Assembly (NCBI GenBank): GCA_013368445.1
Contig: JAACJO010000011.1
Span: 434,001-498,000, forward strand
Reading direction: 5' to 3'
From: Leucocoprinus leucothites
Lineage: Eukaryota > Basidiomycota > Agaricomycetes > Agaricales > Agaricaceae
DNA length: 64,000 bases
Shown: positions 21,394-34,000 of the stretch, one piece after another
Layout: each line of letters begins with the position of its first letter
How positions within the stretch are numbered: the stretch's first letter is position 1
Notes under the pieces: model-generated
The model's input: the letters and a program-made list of their open reading frames with translations, nothing else
Told to the model about the DNA's origin: nothing
Databases searched by the model: none
Position numbers and translations under genes: made by a program

Positions 21394-22935
21394 ATGCTCG
21401 TTGCGATTGTAGGTCCCAGATTTTCCGGTAAATCTGCCATTGAAAGCTATCTTGCTTCAAACAAGGGCTTTGTCTCCATTCGCCTTAATGCAGGCCAGTC
21501 AGAAAATGGGAACACCGGAATGGATGGCGAGGTATGCTGTACTTACAATGCTCTCGTGCCTGCACCCTATCTCACAAGACAAGCAATAGGACGATAAACT
21601 ACGTTCAACGTGGACAAACTCGCCAGATCCGCCGCCCGAGGATTTGAGCCACTTTTCAACGCCACCTAACAAAGCTACATCTAAACACCTTTCATTTCTA
21701 TCCTTGAGCCCCCTCACGCCGCATGTACCATGGGCTGAGGACTCACCGGAACCGCTGAGCTTTTCGAATCCCACCGCGATGCTGGATTACGTGACATTAA
21801 ACTGGAAAGATAATTTTGTGACGACCGACCTTCGCACTCGCGATCTGGTGGAAATGTTCATCAGACGTCCATTCTTCATGCTCATTAGCGTGGACGCACC
21901 TCTGCTTGTTCGTTATTCTCGGCAGCGAAGGTGCGTAAAATGGCTTACACAATGCTTTTTCTGATTGAGGCCTAGCTCAGAGGAGAGATCCCTTGAAGGT
22001 TTTCTACGGGAGAATGATGAATTGGTGTTCGGCCAGAGCAACGACGGGAGGTTCAGTCCGTCCTCATTGCGAAATTTCCAGGATTTGGTGGATATCCACA
22101 TCAACAACAACTTTAATGAGCTATCGGAGCTTTACGCACACCTTGAGAACCTCAACCTCTTGGATCCGCAACACTTACGGCCAAGCTGGGATGCATACTT
22201 CATGGTAGGAAACTGTTTTGATCATATTCCCTGCTTCTAATGGCATCGTTTAGACTTTAGCCTCTTTGGCGTCACGAAGATCTAATTGCATGAAACGCAG
22301 GGTCGGTGCCGTACTTGTCAGAGACAATCGCATTTTAGCCACAGGGTAAAGCATAAGGCTCTGAAAATAACTGATTTTTTGTACTGATGGAATGCCCTCT
22401 TATTAGGTACAATGGCACACCGAGAGGATTGAGGAATTGCAACGAAGGGGGCTGCAAACGCTGTAATGGCACTTCGTCCTCGTTCTCTTGTCCAGAAGAA
22501 TGTGTCTGCCTTCATGCTGAGGAGAATGCCTTGCTCGAGGCAGGTCGGGAACGTGTTGGCGCCAATGCGGTGCTCTACTGCAACACGTTAGTACCGCGTT
22601 TCATTATTATTTCAATACGTCGCACGTTGACCAGATCGCCTTCATTTATGTCCGTCAGATGCCCATGCTTGAAGTGTACTGTCAAAATCATCCAAACGGG
22701 GATCAAGACTGTGGTGTATAATCTCAGCTATAAAGTGTACGTGAAACAGACTTTAGAATGATGTGTGAGCCTCTTTTCACGATGTACTAGAGATGACGCC
22801 TCAGCACTGCTATTCCAACAGGCTGGTATAGAGCTACGGCGATTTGACCCGAACCAAAGACTTCGTCTATCGACTGCGGATGACAATGTTACACCTGGCA
22901 CTCTTTTGTTGTCGCCTGTCCCAGATCCAAATTAA
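21394..22935 (+). CDS. DCD1: Deoxycytidylate (dCMP) deaminase
   Basis: A 400-residue enzyme from exons 21394-21531, 21590-21930, 21976-22204, 22254-22345, 22407-22586, 22659-22736 and 22791-22935. It should convert dCMP to dUMP, the precursor for thymidylate synthesis, in the cytosol. The C-terminal half holds the zinc-dependent deaminase domain: the RRVGAVLVRDNRILATGYNGTP-type entry, HAEENAL with the zinc His and catalytic Glu (around residue 303), and CPCLKC with the two zinc cysteines. The N-terminal half begins with a nucleotide-kinase-like P-loop (GPRFSGKS), the arrangement known in fungal Dcd1 proteins. Its 3' end lies only 40 bases from the convergent TTI1 gene. Confidence 0.93.
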
Positions 22936-22975
22936 GCTGTGGGTGGATGATAATACAGTACTTACAACAGGTAAT

Positions 22976-25900
22976 CTATTCTGTGGACGTGATACCCAAT
23001 ACTAAACGCACATTATCTACGATATCCCACTTTTTCTTATATAAAAATGCCATGACGGGATGTTCGTTCGTATACGTCGCAGTCAGTACAAGCCAAACCG
23101 CATCCCCGTTTTGAGACATAGCAGCAGTATACAATCGCCTCGCACACTGCTGCAGCTCAGGGTTCGTGCTTCGGCTGAGGAACCTCCGAAACAGAACTAG
23201 AACATCCCAGAATGAACGCTCATGTGGGCGGACATCCTCCAAAGCCGCAGTCATGGTGTTGAGGAGGGATCGATACAGCCGATGAGAATGCGTATATGAG
23301 GATGCTGTTCCGACAGAGTCTTTCCCTCTCTGGGCCAAAGCACTGGTCGCCTCTCCAGCTTCCAGTTTTATCAACAGACCTCTGAACTTGGGCCAAAGGT
23401 CATCCCATATCCTCCTGAACATGAACTCGCCATTATAGGCTGAGAGAGCTTCAACTAGTGAAGCAGCGGCACTGACAACAAAGGTTTCTTGGTCACCAAG
23501 CCTATTGAGAATGAATGGCCAGGCCGAGTGGATCGCAGGCATAAGGGCTGAAGAAGGCAAGTTGGGAACCGAGGAAGCCAGCAATGTCAGTATACGAGCG
23601 CGAATGACAGGGGAGCCGTGCGTTAAGAAGTAAAGAGATCGAGAAACCATTTGTTGTGTCAACGCTTGAGTTGGTGTAGGAGGCGATTCGTCATTTGGAT
23701 TCGCCGCATTCGCTATCGCCTCCCTTTCTTCTTCTTCAAGCTTATTTTCATCCGTCTCTCCCTTGGTTTCACCCCATGCTCGCCGAGGTGTGGGTCCATA
23801 ATCTTCCTTTTCCTCCTCATTATCCGGAACTTCGCTTCGCTTGCGATACCACCCAAAAAAGCTTGACAAATCCGATAGTCGAGGATAGGGCGTATAGCCC
23901 GAGTCCTTCTCTACTTTGACCTGCAGCGTCATATCATTCCTGAGGACCTTTGTTACTTCAACGAGAACGTTGACTAATCCTTCGACCAGGACGTCATATC
24001 CATGAAACTCGTCAAGGCGATCAAAGCACTCCTCTACAACATCTCCTGCCTTCTCCACGACATCACTTCCCACAAGGCGTACAAGTAGAACAAGCACCTC
24101 CGTCGCATCAACATCTAACCAACGTCGAGTGAGCCTGCGCGAAATCGCATCAAGGGCATAGTCGAAGTTAGATAGGAGAAGGTTGGCCGGGGAAGCATAT
24201 GAAGTCGCGACTGTCATGAACTGCAAGCTTGCGTATGCGGTCGACGCGAGGAATGGAACTTGAGAGACGAGAGAGTGGAGGACAGGATAGAGAGTGTGGA
24301 TGAATAGAGAGGAAGAGCGAGACTGAAGTATCCCGATGCAGACAGATAGTGTTTGCAGAGCCAACACGCGGTGGTTAACTGGCTGATTGTTGGTTTCATT
24401 GACCACAGCAGGGGTTGATCGGATGATCCTGAGGTTTTCATGAAGCTGTTGTAAACCTTTCTTCTGCTCAATTATCGAGGCGTCAGATAAATCCTGAATC
24501 GTATCGGTCGAAGGGAGCGGCGTTTCGGGATCGTCAATCTCGCAGTCCCATAACTCGGGAAGTGTTCGTGCAAGTGACCGCGCCAATTTTTGTAATCGTT
24601 TCGTTGGATTAGGCTGCAGGTGACTAATACTTTCCACTGAGGATAAATTGATACCTGACACCCCTTCCAGTAGACGACATGCACACCACACAGCCGCAAC
24701 AGCATTTCTTCCGACACCACTCTTCCCGATTCCAACAAACCACTCTATGGTGTACAAGCAAGTCTCGCCTGCCGCAGTTCCGAGTGCTCGAAACATCCGT
24801 TCCACTGCATGTAAGGTATTGTTACCCAGGCTCTTCAATTGAAGACTCGGGAAAGCTGAAATTTGAGGGCTGTCTGGATCATTCTCAAGCATAAGTCGCT
24901 CCGCTGATGTGTGGACCACAGTAAGCGGCACCTCCGAGAATTCAAATACAGACAACAGACTCCAGCCCCACTTCTCGATGCCTCCACTTGGGCCTAGAAG
25001 TTTTCCAATGCCTTTGGCAATGGCTGAGGGGGTAGCAGAGGAATCCGCATCCGCCACATCCAAGGTTGCTAGTTTACAAACTGCCTCCATGAGGCTGCTC
25101 AAATGCTGCACCTTGCCCTCCTCCCGAATGGACACGAGGCGAGGTAGGGATGACAGATACTCGCTTGTAATGCGCATCAGTATCTGCAGCAGGGTAGCAT
25201 GCGATCTGTTTGCGTCCGAAAGCAGGAACGCAAGGTGTGACCGAGCTTGACATGATACAGAGTCAAAGGACGAGTTCGATAATGAGAGGAGGAACGCTAA
25301 AAGGAGAGGTTGTGTCTGTGGCAAGGTCTCCGATGTTGCCTCAAGAACATGCCGAGAAAACGTGGAGAGGGCACGAAGGGCAGCGGGGCTCGGATGTCCT
25401 GGTAGGGAGTTCAGATTGTTAAGGGCAATATGGAGCTGGGAGGAAGTGCCCTTTAGCCAGGAGGGCGTCCTCTTGGTTTTTGAATGTGGGTTCGACTTTT
25501 TCATATCGGCGGGGTCTGCAACGGAGGGGGTCGCAAGCTCTGCGAGACTCTCTAAGTCACCTACACGCTTCAAGACACCTTCCGCTATGCATATATCATC
25601 TCCAACAGTTTTGACAATAGCAATTCGCATTACATCAAGTGCTGCCGCCACAACGTCACCGTGAGCCCACTGTTTCTCCAGCACAGAACCAAGTGCTACT
25701 TTGGACATGGAGCTAATGACGCCCGGGAGGACCATAGGAAATAGCTCATCCGGGGCATAAATTTCCAATAGGACTCGGAGAACATGGAGTGACGTCTTTT
25801 GTAACGAGGGAGAGCGCGACTCCGAGTTCGAGATAGTGGCGCTAAGGGTTTGACCAAGAATGGGTATGAAGTGAGGTGAACGAGCATAGCTCTGGAACTG

Positions 25901-26435
25901 GGTAAGGCGATCCTTAGCTTGTTGCGATTTGACCGAAGATGAAGAGATCTCTCGTTCCTTGAGGAGAGTGTAGAGACATTGAGCAGCTGCTTCCTTCACC
26001 TCGTCATCTCGTTCTTTCCCCTTTCCTTTATTCGCTACCCCACCCAACACGGAACCGCACAGTATAAAGACCTGCTCCCAGATCGCGGCTTCACAATGCC
26101 ACCACCAACTCTCTGAAAGGTGTTTGAGTATAATAAAGACCTTCTCTAAGATCTGGTCTGGGATGACCGAAGGAGGATTGCGTTGAAGTATCGACGAAAC
26201 AGGGAAGAAGACATAGGACACGAGCGATGGGGAAAGTTCAGGAAGTTCGGAAGAATGAGAGTGAAGAATTGAGATGAGGTCATTGAGGTGCCGCAAGCAA
26301 GTCGCGATCGTGGACGACGTGAGACTAGAGGACCCCAGGAGAGCCACACACGTGGGCTTAAGCTGGGACGACCCGTCAGCGAAATCGAGTTGGTGATATC
26401 GAAGGACTCACGACTGAAAACAAGTTGTTGGACAT
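22976..26435 (-). CDS. TTI1: TTI1, HEAT-repeat subunit of the TTT (Tel2-Tti1-Tti2) complex
   Basis: An 1136-residue protein from a tiny first exon (26412-26435, eight codons) and one very long exon (22976-26362). The 49-base intron restores the N-terminal LKPTCVALLGSSSL block; the long open frame alone would lack an ATG at that point. The whole chain is alpha-helical HEAT-type, and the C-terminal segment (WPFILNRLGDQETFVVSAAASLVEAL, then the IWDDLWPKF stretch) is the best conserved part of TTI1. The TTT complex stabilises newly made PIKK kinases (TOR, ATM, ATR types) together with Hsp90. An acidic low-complexity stretch around 23690-23850 interrupts the helices. Confidence 0.9.
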
Positions 26436-27026
26436 TTGGGTTAAATGGACAGTCCCAGGACAAGTTGATATGAGGTGGCTATAGCATCCCAACTAGCATG
26501 CATGAATGTTAGGACAAGCTGTACTCTAGTGATTGGAATCGCGTAGCGTACCAAACCAGAATGATGACTTATGCAACGCGTAAGTCATATGGAGAAGACA
26601 TTGAACTTGACGAGTGAGAACGAAATCTCTGTCACGTGTAGATCTGCCTGAAGATCATCATAGCCCTCCCACCGCAATTTCCAAGAATAGCGCTAGCTTG
26701 TATCCCTTTCTCGAGGTTGAATAATCGCCATAACCTAGGTAGGGGATTTTCAGGCCGAACTGTCTTCCATGAACGTGGAAGCACAAGCACAAAGCTCGGA
26801 CCTATAGCACATCAGGTGGGTATGATTTGCCGTTTTTGATCAGGACAGACAAGCTGACTCGCTCCTTTGGTTCTGATCCGTACTGCAAGGTAGTCCGCCG
26901 TCCAAGAAATGCATGTCTGACTAGATTTCGGAGAACTTCACTGCCTTTCCGTTTTATAAACATGCCCAAAGCACACTTCTCCCACTCGAACCTCACACTA
27001 CATTCACAATCTTGATCGTTTACCCA
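26436..27026. promoter_or_regulatory. Divergent promoter region of TTI1 and ABZ1
   Basis: About 590 bases between two divergently read start codons. No clear TATA box or repeat was seen; it must hold both promoters. Confidence 0.5.
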
Positions 27027-29333
27027 ATGACTGAAAAGCGACCTCACATCTTGCTTATAGACTCGTATTGTTCCTTTGCGTACAAGTAAGTGTTGTACGC
27101 CTCCTATAGATTTCAAACACTCATCATACTCCTCTAGTCTCGCTGCTCTGTGCAAGAAGGCGATACCATCCTCAATTTTACATGTCATCAGAAATGATAC
27201 ACATACCATTAAAGATCTTCTTCCCCTCCTTCGCCAATTCTCTGCTGTCTTGATTGGACCAGGCCCAGGTTCTCCAGATATCACAAGCGATATCGGTGTT
27301 GTTCGGGATCTTTGGAAGGTGGCAGATGAACATATGATTCCAATCTTTGGAGTTTGTTTGGGACAACAGAGTCTCGCCATTGAACATGGGGCTAGCCTTC
27401 ATCGACTTGAAGCCGTTAAGCACGGCCAAGTCTCTGTTGTTCGCCACGCAGGAGATGAAATCTTCGAGGGGTTAGGGGAGGTTAAAGTTGTTCGGTATCA
27501 TTCTCTGCATGTCAAGCTCGAAGAAGGTGGAGCGATAAAGGAGCTAGCTTGGACCGAAGATGAGGAGAACGGCAAGGTCATCATGGCTATCAAGCATACA
27601 TTCAAGCCTTTTTGGGCCGTCCAGTATCACCCAGAATCCGTTTTGACGGATGAAGGGGGTCTCAAAATGATTATGAATTTCTGGAAATTGGCCCAAGATT
27701 GGAATACTCGAAGTCGACCCTTGTTCGTCTCTCCATCCCAGATATGCGTACCCAAATCCCACATCTGGCCACGCGTTCACCGATGCTGTCCCCACCATGA
27801 ACTCAATGTATCCATTGACACAGTAACTCACACTTCTATCGCCGTCCCCAATATCAATGTTCTTCGTTTATGCGAACATCTTGGAGCATATGATAGTTCT
27901 AGGCGTTTCGTTTTCCTCGACAGTGCTGCTAGTCCCGGTCAGTTCTCCATCCTCGCTTGCTTGGGTGATTCTTCCCCGCAAGTCACACATTATGTGAATG
28001 AGGATTTCATCGAGGTGACCACCCAAAACTCAAAACAACGATATGAACTTGTCGGGACAGATTTCTGGACTTGGCTAGATCAATATCGTAACTCACGGAA
28101 AGTCGCTGGTGGCGACAGCGAAGTTCCATTTTGGGGTGGCTTCGCTGGGTACCTCACTTACGAAGCAGGCTACGAAGTACTGAATATCTCTGCTCCCAGG
28201 CAGAAAGATCACCGTGATGCACACCATCCAGACGTCAACCTTGTCTGGATCGATCGTAGCGTCGTTGTTGATACCACACGGTCGAGGGTTTGGGTGCAGT
28301 CTTTACTCCGAGATGATGACAAATGGGTTCAAGAGACGGTACACACCATCGTCTGTCTGTCTCAAGAACCAGAGCCGTCTCTTCCTCCAGCAGGCGAGGT
28401 CACCATCCAGTTTCCGGATCATATGCAGTATGTCAAGAGTATCAAACAGTGCAAAGAATACCTCTTCTCTGGAGACTCGTATGAGCTTTGCCTAACAGGT
28501 CAAACCCACATCACCGTGCCAAAGGAGGCAGCCATCTCTACGTGGCAGCGGTACAAGCTTTTGCGGACAGTAAATCCAGCGCCTCATGGCGGTTACCTCC
28601 GACTCCATCCAACCACGTTCCTTTCATCCTCACCAGAGCGTTTTCTCTCTTATTCTCGTTCTCCTGGCACAATTTGCCAGCTACGACCCATCAAGGGTAC
28701 GGTGCGCAAGCTGCCACACATTACACGTGAAGTCGCAGAAGAGATGTTGACCGGAAGTCGAAAAGAGATAGCAGAGAATTTGATGATCGTCGACCTGATC
28801 CGCCATGATTTGCATAATGCAGTGGGTGAGAACGTGACAACAAAGAAGTTCTGTGATGTTGAGGAGTACGAACATGTGTGGCAACTTGTCAGTGTTATTG
28901 AAGGATCTTTGCCGCATGGGACGCCGGCGGAGATTGATGATACTTTGGGCTGGGAGGTTTTGAGGAGAAGCCTGCCACCTGGTATGGTACTTTCGTGTTC
29001 TCCGGTGATGTTAATTCTAATCACTCTTGATGTTATACAGGTAGTATGACTGGTGCTCCCAAGAAACGCAGTGTTGAACTCCTTCAATCTATCGAAGGCC
29101 ACGAGAGAGGGCCGTATTCCGGCGTGTTCGGATATTGGTGCGCTGGAGGTGGTGGTGATTGGTCTGTTACTATCAGAAGCTGTTTCCTCCATGATTCGAA
29201 GAAAGATGGAGATGAGGATTGGATTGTTGGCGCTGGTGGTGCTATCACTGCGCTCTCTGATCCTGAAGCTGAGTGGGATGAAATGAACGCGAAGCTCAAT
29301 GGAGTCCTTCGCGGATTTGGTGCCTCTTGCTGA
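27027..29333 (+). CDS. ABZ1: Bifunctional aminodeoxychorismate (PABA) synthase
   Basis: A 731-residue enzyme from exons 27027-27085, 27138-28981 and 29041-29333. The N-terminal glutamine amidotransferase domain (about residues 1-220) has the oxyanion motif GPGPGSP, the nucleophile Cys in FGVCLGQQ and the His/Glu of QYHPES. The C-terminal chorismate-binding domain has LRPIKGTVRK; Lys in P-I-K-G-T is characteristic of PABA synthases, whereas anthranilate synthases carry P-I-A-G-T. It continues with SMTGAPKKRS and ends with the GAGGAIT motif. The enzyme makes 4-amino-4-deoxychorismate from chorismate and glutamine, the committed step to p-aminobenzoate and folate. The domain order and fused form are the usual fungal arrangement. 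The splice at 28982-29040 is needed to join the SMTGAPK block. Confidence 0.95.
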
Positions 29334-30085
29334 ACGGGAGAGTTTTGTCGTACTGTTACCAAAAAAAAGGTCACGACATTATGCATAGTTGAGCTTGTGT
29401 GTTTTAAGCCTTTACTTTATCACCCTTCGAACTCTATTGTAGTGCTTGGAGATGGTTGACATCCTGTATCTACTCTTGATGCTCGTTGACTTACACAGCA
29501 CTATCAGCTGGTTTCAGGACCAAGTGTTGCTGCGCGATAATCTCGCAATGTCTTGTGATGTCCTTGCCCTTCGATCTATGTCTCCAAGAAGGTAACAGAA
29601 TCCTTTGTTAATACGGTCCCAAGCCTACGGTAATAGCCCGTTCTCCTATCCCCTTTAACAGAAAGTTATTTTAGGATCAAAGACTTCTGCACCGCAAGCT
29701 GTACTTCCCGTCAACCACAGGCTGTGTCCCGGAGCCACCGTGGATTACAACGGCGCTGATCTCCATGGGGCAAAATAGTGCTAGTAGCCCTTGTCTATCT
29801 TTCCTTTGTACCATACACTCTCATAACACGCTGCCTCGCAAAACACTTCCCTTGTTTCTACGACCCCAAATCGACACCTGCGAACGCATTAAACCTTTTG
29901 GCTGCCTCGTGCACAATCATATTGTGTCACTTCTTGGGCGCTGTCCGGGACCTGATTATCCAGACATCATCGGAGACTTTCAACGACCCTGACCCTGTTC
30001 TTATATTCCTCGTTACCCCCATTGCCGCACTCTCCTTCTTCAGTCTACTTTGACCGTCCATCCGATCTGAGTCGTACTCAGGAAA
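29334..30085. other. Intergenic region between ABZ1 and DUF6593-like gene
   Basis: About 750 bases. A hydrophobic open frame at 29778-30053 (on +) contains two possible membrane segments but no ATG in a good position, no splice context and no similarity I recognise, so I leave it unannotated. The region holds the promoter of the next gene. Confidence 0.4.
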
Positions 30086-31216
30086 ATGATAATCCTATCT
30101 GAGAGGTGAGTTTGAATGATTCACAGCCCCTATTGAAAATCCTTACAGTCGACATACCATAGCGAATCACATTCCCTGAAATCATCAGAAAGCACCGCGA
30201 GCTTGTACTTGGAACCTCCTTATCACAAGCACTCCCTCTCGGAAGGAGGACTGAGCGCAAACTCCTCGTCGATCAGTCTAAATACCGGCGCAAGAACACC
30301 CTTGCCCCCATCACCACCTTTGAGTACCCATCCCCTGAGGAACCTATCACAACCCGCCACTCCACCAGGGTACGTCTTTTCTCTCTCAGAGGTTCTGCTG
30401 CTATATATGAGGGGATTTGACTCATCATCTGACAGGTATCTGGAGTCGAGACGACCAGCGACATCCATCACATATTCCTTCGCGCCTCAAATCAGCCCAT
30501 CCAACAGCATGATTCTCTCTGCACCAACATACATCGACACACCACAAGAAGCATACTATATTTCTGTCAACATGAACTGCTTCACGCCTTCGTCGTATAT
30601 TACGACTATTCGGAGGGGATCTTGGGAAGGCGAGACAATAGGGGACTTCGAGTGCGTTTCTTATACTCTCACTCCCTTTGTTGCCTAGCTGATTGATAGA
30701 CATGCTTATGTAGGATGGGCTTGACGACACCGAAGAGTCAGTGTACGGTGTTTACTCGGGGGAGAGAGTTTTCATTGTCAGATCTATTGGACTCAAGCTA
30801 TAGGGTAGTCAAGACTGTATGTTTGCCCTGGTTTCCTGTGCAATTGGAAAGAAGGGCTCAGTTTTTTTTTTAAATGCAGACATGGGCATGGAAGGTCATG
30901 GATATGGAGAAACATGTGCTTTACTGGGATGACTCAAATGGGAACGGAATGCTAACAGTGAGTGCTCGAGCCTGACCGGGGATTCTAGCATGAGGGTGAC
31001 ACTCTATCGTAGTGTTACTCATCAAAGGACAGAGTACAAGGACATCTTCTCGCCAAATTCATCCCTCCATCTCACCCACGTAGACATGGTCGGTCGCCGG
31101 AGCTTACAAGACTTGAAGTGCTACCGACAGGTCACGACTTCATTGATGACATCGTTATATCGGTGTTGGTGATTGAACGGCTGAGGACAACACCGACGAT
31201 ACCCGCATTCCATTGA
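30086..31216 (+). CDS. DUF6593-like Agaricomycete protein
   Basis: A 275-residue protein from exons 30086-30105, 30163-30369, 30436-30651, 30714-30816, 30880-30957 and 31013-31216. The N-terminal half is Ser/Pro-rich and probably disordered. The C-terminal half shows the layout of DUF6593 proteins: beta-strand-rich segments (TTIRRGSWEGETIGDF, then SLSDLLDSS), a central W-x-W stretch followed by LYWDDSNG, and the closing FIDDIVISVLVIERLR strand typical of the family end. DUF6593 is multiplied in mushroom-forming fungi and has no assigned function. The first exon and its 57-base intron are inferred because only that acceptor keeps the frame open. Confidence 0.65.
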
Positions 31217-31359
31217 TCAGAAAGGAATCGCATACATATGTACCCAGATATCCCATTCTTGATATATGTAGTAGTATGGACATCGTGCACGATTGTAATT
31301 TATTGCATTGAACATTCAAGCCATGAGTGCGATGTGCTTAAGCTCACTGGATTTAAAGA

Positions 31360-32718
31360 TTAATCGGGGTTACCAGGACTTTGTTGAGAAGTGAAGACCC
31401 ACTTTGAGACTTGTTGACCAACTTTCATTGGTTCGTAAACTGCATCCTCGAGGTCATCGTTATCGAGGTTGATGTGCGCGGCACGCAACTCTTTGGCCCA
31501 TTTTACCAGAGCAGGGACGGGGACTAGATCAAAGTCGGAAGAAAGGTGCCAAAAGAAGGTCGAGGATATGCGAATGAGTGGACGATCTGGAAATTCGGCT
31601 CTTCGCTTCGCAATTGTCTATGAAAGCAATCAATAGGGCACAAATCCGGGGGGGTGACCATACTCACAGCGACCGTGCTCTCGTTCACCACGACCTCATG
31701 GAAGCCGGCCTTGATGAGCCCACCAGTGAGATGCTCAAGTTGCTTCCCAGCTTGCACAAGGAGGTTGTTACCTGGCGGAATGCGAACTGGAATGCGCTTG
31801 CCAGTGTTGCGTGCCCAGACATGGAGACCTGGGTAGCGCGAACGACCGTGGATGGTGAGGAAATTAAGGTCGGAGTGGAAACCTGCCAGAATGGTGTCTT
31901 TTTTGCCATATTTCACAAGATCTGAAGCTGTCGGTGCGAGCAAGTGGGGGCTGCAGTCGGGTGAGCGAGGTTATAAATCCAGAGGAGGCACGGCGAAGAC
32001 GTACCCGTATCTACCAGCCTCTCGGAACGTTTCTACGGGTAAGCCAAGTCCAACAGCAGCCATATCAGCGAGGTCTGCAACACTAATTGTAATAATTAGA
32101 TATAAACTTTCCATCATGGTCTATTTTATTTTACGCACGCGGTTCTCATTGCTTTGCCCCATTGTTCCATAGTTGACGGCCAGCGGTTTCTGATTTTTTC
32201 GTTCTGAGGGACAACATTAGGTGCATTTAGGATCGGAAACTGCGTCTCATAAGGTGGGGTCTCGGCCATCCTCCAAAAGAACCTGCATTTCGGATCAGGT
32301 TGATGGGCGGAGATATCTAGAGGTCTCTCGGAAGGCTGGAGTTTCTCGATGATCCGGAGGCATGGCTCGTCGACAGCACACTTTGGCTTCTCGGTATTCT
32401 CGAGTGTGACGCCGATCTGATAACTGAGTTCCGGTCGTTCGTCTTTCTTGAGTTCACCTTCTGGCTGAGCGAAGTAGTCTTCGAGCAGATCGAGGAAACG
32501 CGAATTGTCCTCTTCAGAGACACGTGAGTCATGGAGGACGAGAGCACCGTAGACAATCAACGCATCAGCAGCCTAGGTATGAGGATAAGCCAGAGCTATG
32601 TGAGTGACATTGGAGTGATACGAACCTTTTTGCACTCCTGAATGACAGCGTCAGAGTGGCGAGGCCCTGAGAGGAAAACGTCGAGGTCAACGACGGGGAG
32701 GTCCATTGAAAGATCCAT
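31360..32718 (-). CDS. 2-oxoglutarate/Fe(II)-dependent oxygenase (isopenicillin N synthase-like)
   Basis: A 381-residue protein from exons 32626-32718, 32139-32572, 32005-32082, 31668-31950 and 31360-31617. It carries the DIOX_N-like N-terminus (LPVVDLDVFLSG), the iron-binding HxD pair in GFHSDLNFLTIHGR, the following GLHVW strand, and PPGNNLLVQAGKQLEHLTGG, which includes the distal His. A 2-oxoglutarate-binding Arg is expected near the RPLIRISST segment but is less certain. Proteins of this subgroup are common in basidiomycetes and largely uncharacterised; the substrate cannot be told. It is transcribed away from UBC12 from a shared 234-base gap. Confidence 0.83.
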
Positions 32719-32952
32719 GCTTGAGAGGGCAGATGTAAGGAAGGAGAGTTATATTTTTTGGGAAGACTGCCATATAAGCAGATTCAAGAGAATGAGCCAT
32801 ATGCCTTTCGACATCGAAGCCATGTGCCAGGAATGAGCACAGCCACACACGCGAACCTCGGATGGAATTGCCTTTTCCGGATCCCTTATAATCTCCCCAC
32901 AGCTACCGCATCCTTGACTCACGCTACACACGCTTTCCACATTCCTACCACC
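32719..32952. promoter_or_regulatory. Short divergent promoter of the oxygenase and UBC12
   Basis: Only 234 bases separate the two start codons, so both core promoters must lie here. No unambiguous TATA box was found on the UBC12 side; a T-rich stretch with TATATTTTT-like sequence lies near 32750 close to the oxygenase start. Confidence 0.5.
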
Positions 32953-33766
32953 ATGATCAAGGTATATCCTCCCCATAACCATTATTTTCGATGTCCCTTA
33001 TTACCCACTCCTGTAGATTTGGAGCATGAAGAAGGACGAGAACGCTGCGGCGAAGAAGAAGCCGAAGACCAGCGCTGCCCAGATTCGAGTGCAGAAAGGT
33101 GCGCCCTTTGGGCCTCTCTTTCGTGTGGCTCACGCTGACGCTTTGCTTCTAGATCTTACTGAGCTTGACCTACCTTCAACGATGAAAACTTCGTTTGCCG
33201 ATCCCGCTGATCTCCTCAACTTCACCCTCACCATCACACCTGACGAAGGTTAGCACTGCGGGACCAGTCGAAGAGTACAACGTGGCTTAACCAAATATCT
33301 TCGTGTAGGCATGTACAAAGGTGGCTCCTTCAAATTCTCTTTCCACATCAACACCAACTACCCCCACGAACCACCGAAGGTCAAGTGTATACCCAAGGTG
33401 CGCACAGCCCCTCCTGGAAGATTGCATTTTCGGCTGATTCCAAATATGCCTAGATCTATCATCCTAACGTTGACCTCGAAGGAAACGTCTGCCTTAACAT
33501 CCTGAGAGAAGACTGGAAACCTGTTCTTAACCTTAACTCGGTCATGGTTGGCCTGCAATATCTCTTCCTCGAGCCTAACGCAGACGACCCACTTAATAAG
33601 GGTATGATGATATTTACCAACCCTGGGCCCTACTGACCTCTTCACCACAGAGGCTGCCGAGGAGATGACCAAGAACAGAGACAGGTTCGCTGCTAATGTG
33701 AAGAACACTATGCGTGGAGGCCACTTGGGTTCACAGCGGTATGACAACGTGATGGGCGCAGCATAG
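32953..33766 (+). CDS. UBC12: UBC12, NEDD8-conjugating E2 enzyme
   Basis: A 179-residue protein from exons 32953-32961, 33017-33098, 33153-33248, 33309-33397, 33454-33601 and 33651-33766. It starts with the UBC12-specific N-terminal peptide [11 protein letters not shown], which docks on the NEDD8 E1 in other species, then a Lys/Ala-rich linker. The E2 core has [10 protein letters not shown], the HPN motif in [10 protein letters not shown], and the catalytic Cys in [14 protein letters not shown] (about residue 105). The enzyme transfers NEDD8 to cullins. Length matches family members (about 180). Note the first coding exon is only nine bases. Confidence 0.95.
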
Positions 33767-34000
33767 GGATAGCTGTCGTTCCTGTTTCTCTTCCTCCGTC
33801 CTTTTGCATTTCATTCCCTTGTTGCTTCAACTGTACACTGCGCACCATTATCATCTTACCCGGGCATATCCTCCTTCCTCCTTCCTGGCTCATCCACTCG
33901 TGTGATATGGTTGATGCATTGTCTAGATCGTGCCTCCCGTTTCCTGAGTAGATAGATACATAACAAAGCCTCCGTAATTCATTTCCCTTGAATAATTCCC

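Noticed and set aside
21394..29333. Folate/nucleotide metabolic cluster (dCMP deaminase, PABA synthase, later GCV2)
   Set aside because: The genes are separated by TTI1 and many unrelated genes on both strands; functional proximity looks coincidental.
29778..30053. Hydrophobic open frame between ABZ1 and the DUF6593-like gene
   Set aside because: No ATG in frame at its start, no splice signals linking it to other exons, and no similarity; probably chance.
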